From Apiospora phragmitis (lineage: Eukaryota > Ascomycota > Sordariomycetes > Amphisphaeriales > Apiosporaceae), in assembly GCA_038363925.1 (NCBI GenBank), contig JAQQWL010000013.1:2108001-2172000 (forward strand): a DNA stretch of 64,000 bases, read 5' to 3'. The notes under the pieces are model-generated. The model was not told the DNA's origin, made no database searches, and saw only the letters and a list, made by a program, of their open reading frames with translations. Each line of letters begins with the position of its first letter. Position 1 is the first letter of the stretch. Position numbers and translations under genes: made by a program. Shown piece after piece: positions 62,301-64,000 of this stretch.

Positions 62301-63041
62301 TACTTTTAAAAAAAATTTCGAGACTATATATAAATAATAGGGAATTACTTATAAATAAATACCTATCGAAGCTTATTAAATAATAGGTAAGGTTAAATAA
62401 GCGCACGTTCCGCTACGTAGAGCTTTCGATATCTTATAGAAAAATCTCGGTTATTATATAAATACCGAGACAGTACTCTAGATAGTAATTAAAGCTTTAA
62501 ACGATACGGCTGGCCCCGATAGCCTAGTTCCTACCCTGCTCGTATTCGGAACATACCCTCGTATCGACGGGAACTCACCACCGTTACCGGATATCCAAGC
62601 ACGAGGAGAAGCCGTACGGAAAGTAATGAAGATGCTTCGGAAGATACGTGTAAATATCGATATCCACCGAGCTCTAAATACCCGGAATAGACCAGCTGTC
62701 CACGATATCTTAATACTCCCGCTCCGGAGTGAAGTCCTGGTCTGGCGGGAAAAAGAAGGATAAACCGGATCATACAAGATAGTAGCTATCGAAGACTGTA
62801 CGATCCGGGTGGACACCCCAGACAGCCTAAAAGCCTTTCGAGTGATCTAAATCAAGCCGTACTACCGGGAAGAGGCCGAAGAACCGCGCAACGAGCCGGA
62901 TACACAACCAGATCCGGAACAGCCGGCAGGTACTGAGTACCGGATTGGAGGAACCCAACCGTACGAGACCCTCGTGGAGGGAAGGCTCGTATCTAAAAGG
63001 GGGAACAGGCTGATTCTATCGCCAAAACAGAAAACTGCCAG

Positions 63042-63249
63042 TGTTGGAACAGCTAGAACTGAAGCTGTCCATATTACTCTAAAAGGGGGTGCCACGTGCC
63101 TACGCGTACGAACCCCTTTTCTGTTTTATAAAGAGGGGCATACGATGCCCCTCGTAGCTAGCACTGAAGATAGACATGAATAAGAGATATAACGATTGAA
63201 CCCCGATTGAACCCGGAACCTGTACGTACGTACGAAAGCCCATTTAATA
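63042..63249 (+). repeat. 3' LTR of copia copy 4
   Basis: 208 bp, begins TGTTGGAACAGC with the TG boundary intact. Close to the presumed ancestral LTR of the family. Confidence 0.87.
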
Positions 63250-63420
63250 AATACTTCGTAAATAGATTTCGATAGCTCGCTACTCGTTAGTTATTATTTT
63301 AAGTGTAAAAGCTAATTTTTAAACTTAATATTATTTTTAAACAAAATTAACCTTATTTATATTTATATAAAATATTAAAAAAAGATTTAAAGTTAAAAAC
63401 TATAATATATAAAAAATATA
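63250..63420. other. AT-rich host segment before transposon E
   Basis: Follows copia-4 and ends at the TA next to element E. No coding remnants recognised. Confidence 0.4.
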
Positions 63421-63422
63421 TA

Positions 63423-64000
63423 ACGTATCCTATAAGCGAATATCCTATATAAGCGAATGTCCTATTTTTTACACCTTTTCTAATAAAATATAAGTTAATT
63501 TTATTATAACGTATTTAAAATATTAAAATTAATTAGAATTCTTATCTTTAAATACTTCTATATTATTTTAATAAGTACGCGTATTATACCCCGGCTCTCC
63601 GTAGATTTTATAACGTTATAAGCGTATCCTAAACGTCCTCGTATAACTACTCCTCCGACGCGATTCGTCTTATAACTATTTATTAATATCCTTTTAAAAT
63701 TATAAGTCTTTTCTAGCTTATATACGAAATAATCCTCTATCTTATAATCGTTTCTTTTTCGTACGGCGGCGCGGCTAAACATCTTATTTACTTTTTAAAA
63801 TATCGCGTTCTTATTTTTTAAAAGAATAACTCGATATATAATATACGTTATAACCTTTACGATTTAATTAAAACTAATTAAAATAAACGTCGAAAAGCTA
63901 TTTTAATACCGTACGATACGGTTTCGAACATATTCGGTTTAGAATTAAGCCTTAATCGGGTTATTTAAAGTTTTTAATTCCTAGAAAAAAATAGGCCGGA
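63423..64000 (-). mobile_element. Fot1/pogo-like transposon E, cut by the window end
   Basis: Begins after TA (63421-63422) with ACGTATCCTATAAGCG, nearly identical to the left end of A, and runs parallel to A to the window edge. A minus-strand frame at 63558-63782 keeps the transposase C-terminal part (NSYKTNRVGGVVIRGR, then STESRGIIR) without a stop, so E is less mutated here than A. Confidence 0.82.

Larger units (their letters stand above)
59113..63249 (+). mobile_element. Copia copy 4, internally deleted, with a weakly mutated 3' end
   Basis: 4,137 bp, LTRs 59113-59320 and 63042-63249 (208 bp each); target duplication AATAT/AATAC (59108-59112, 63250-63254) differs by one C-to-T. Gag, protease and integrase regions are present; the frame DTPDSLKAFRV near 62810-62845 is the end of the integrase part. 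Near 62930 the sequence jumps from a point equivalent to about 20085 of copia-1 to about 31605. About 1.9 kb, containing RT and most of RNase H, is missing. RIP is strong from 59113 to about 62450 and weak from there to the end. Non-autonomous. Confidence 0.82.
44641..64000. other. RIP-mutated nested transposon block 2 (runs off the window)
   Basis: Same composition signature as block 1: CA/TG nearly absent, TA and CG frequent. Layers: D with two minus-strand copia copies inside; then an AT-rich host segment carrying a LINE and a deleted copia; then element E, cut by the window end. Less mutated patches are 49510-49716, 51459-51665, 56514-58940 (partly) and 62480-63249. Confidence 0.85.

Noticed and set aside
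62478..62816. 112-codon minus-strand frame in copia-4
   Set aside because: The plus-strand frame through the same bases is the copia polyprotein (…SLKAFRV); the minus frame is a shadow.
1..64000. CRISPR array, prophage or bacterial operon signals
   Set aside because: Spliced genes, RIP and fungal transposons show a eukaryotic source; no regularly spaced short repeats were seen.

Overview
The window looks like a chromosome segment of a filamentous ascomycete (Pezizomycotina). Evidence: short GT-AG introns (60-109 nt) with CTRAC-type branch sites, secreted fungal enzymes, fungal transposon families, and two very AT-rich blocks. In those blocks CpA/TpG has nearly vanished while CpG is kept, which is the signature of repeat-induced point mutation (RIP). 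The species cannot be named from sequence alone.

Layout. (1) 1-4643, normal GC: a secreted sedolisin-type tripeptidyl peptidase (+), convergent with a secreted GH131-like glucanase gene (-), then 1.6 kb without a gene. (2) 4646-33186, RIP-mutated nest: two Fot1/pogo-like DNA transposons (A and B). B is split by a gypsy LTR element and by a copia element. The copia element is itself split by another Fot1-like copy (C) and by a second pogo family, and the latter carries a second gypsy element. Target duplications close almost every layer. (3) 33189-44640, gene island: an MFS transporter of the Dal5/allantoate permease type (-), a tRNA-like relic, a broken protein kinase, an unknown three-exon gene (-), a secreted SMP-30/lactonase (+), a BTB/POZ protein (+), and a C2-domain fragment of a Sch9/Sck1-type AGC kinase. 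(4) 44641-64000, second RIP nest: a Fot1-like element (D) containing two minus-strand copia copies (one with nested solo LTRs), a 5'-truncated LINE with a (TAA)n tail, an internally deleted copia copy, and the start of another Fot1-like element cut by the window edge.

The genes form no obvious pathway. The peptidase, GH131 enzyme and lactonase are all secreted, as expected of a saprotroph or plant-associated fungus. Three otherwise well-conserved genes carry four single-base indels, three of them in or beside homopolymer runs. That pattern resembles sequencing error more than decay, but cannot be settled here.

Most notable: a conserved open frame antisense to pol in both gypsy copies; host-TA-flanked outer ends of block 2 that belong to two different Fot1-like elements (possible composite mobilisation); two independent internal-deletion copia derivatives; and patches inside RIP-mutated elements that escaped mutation.
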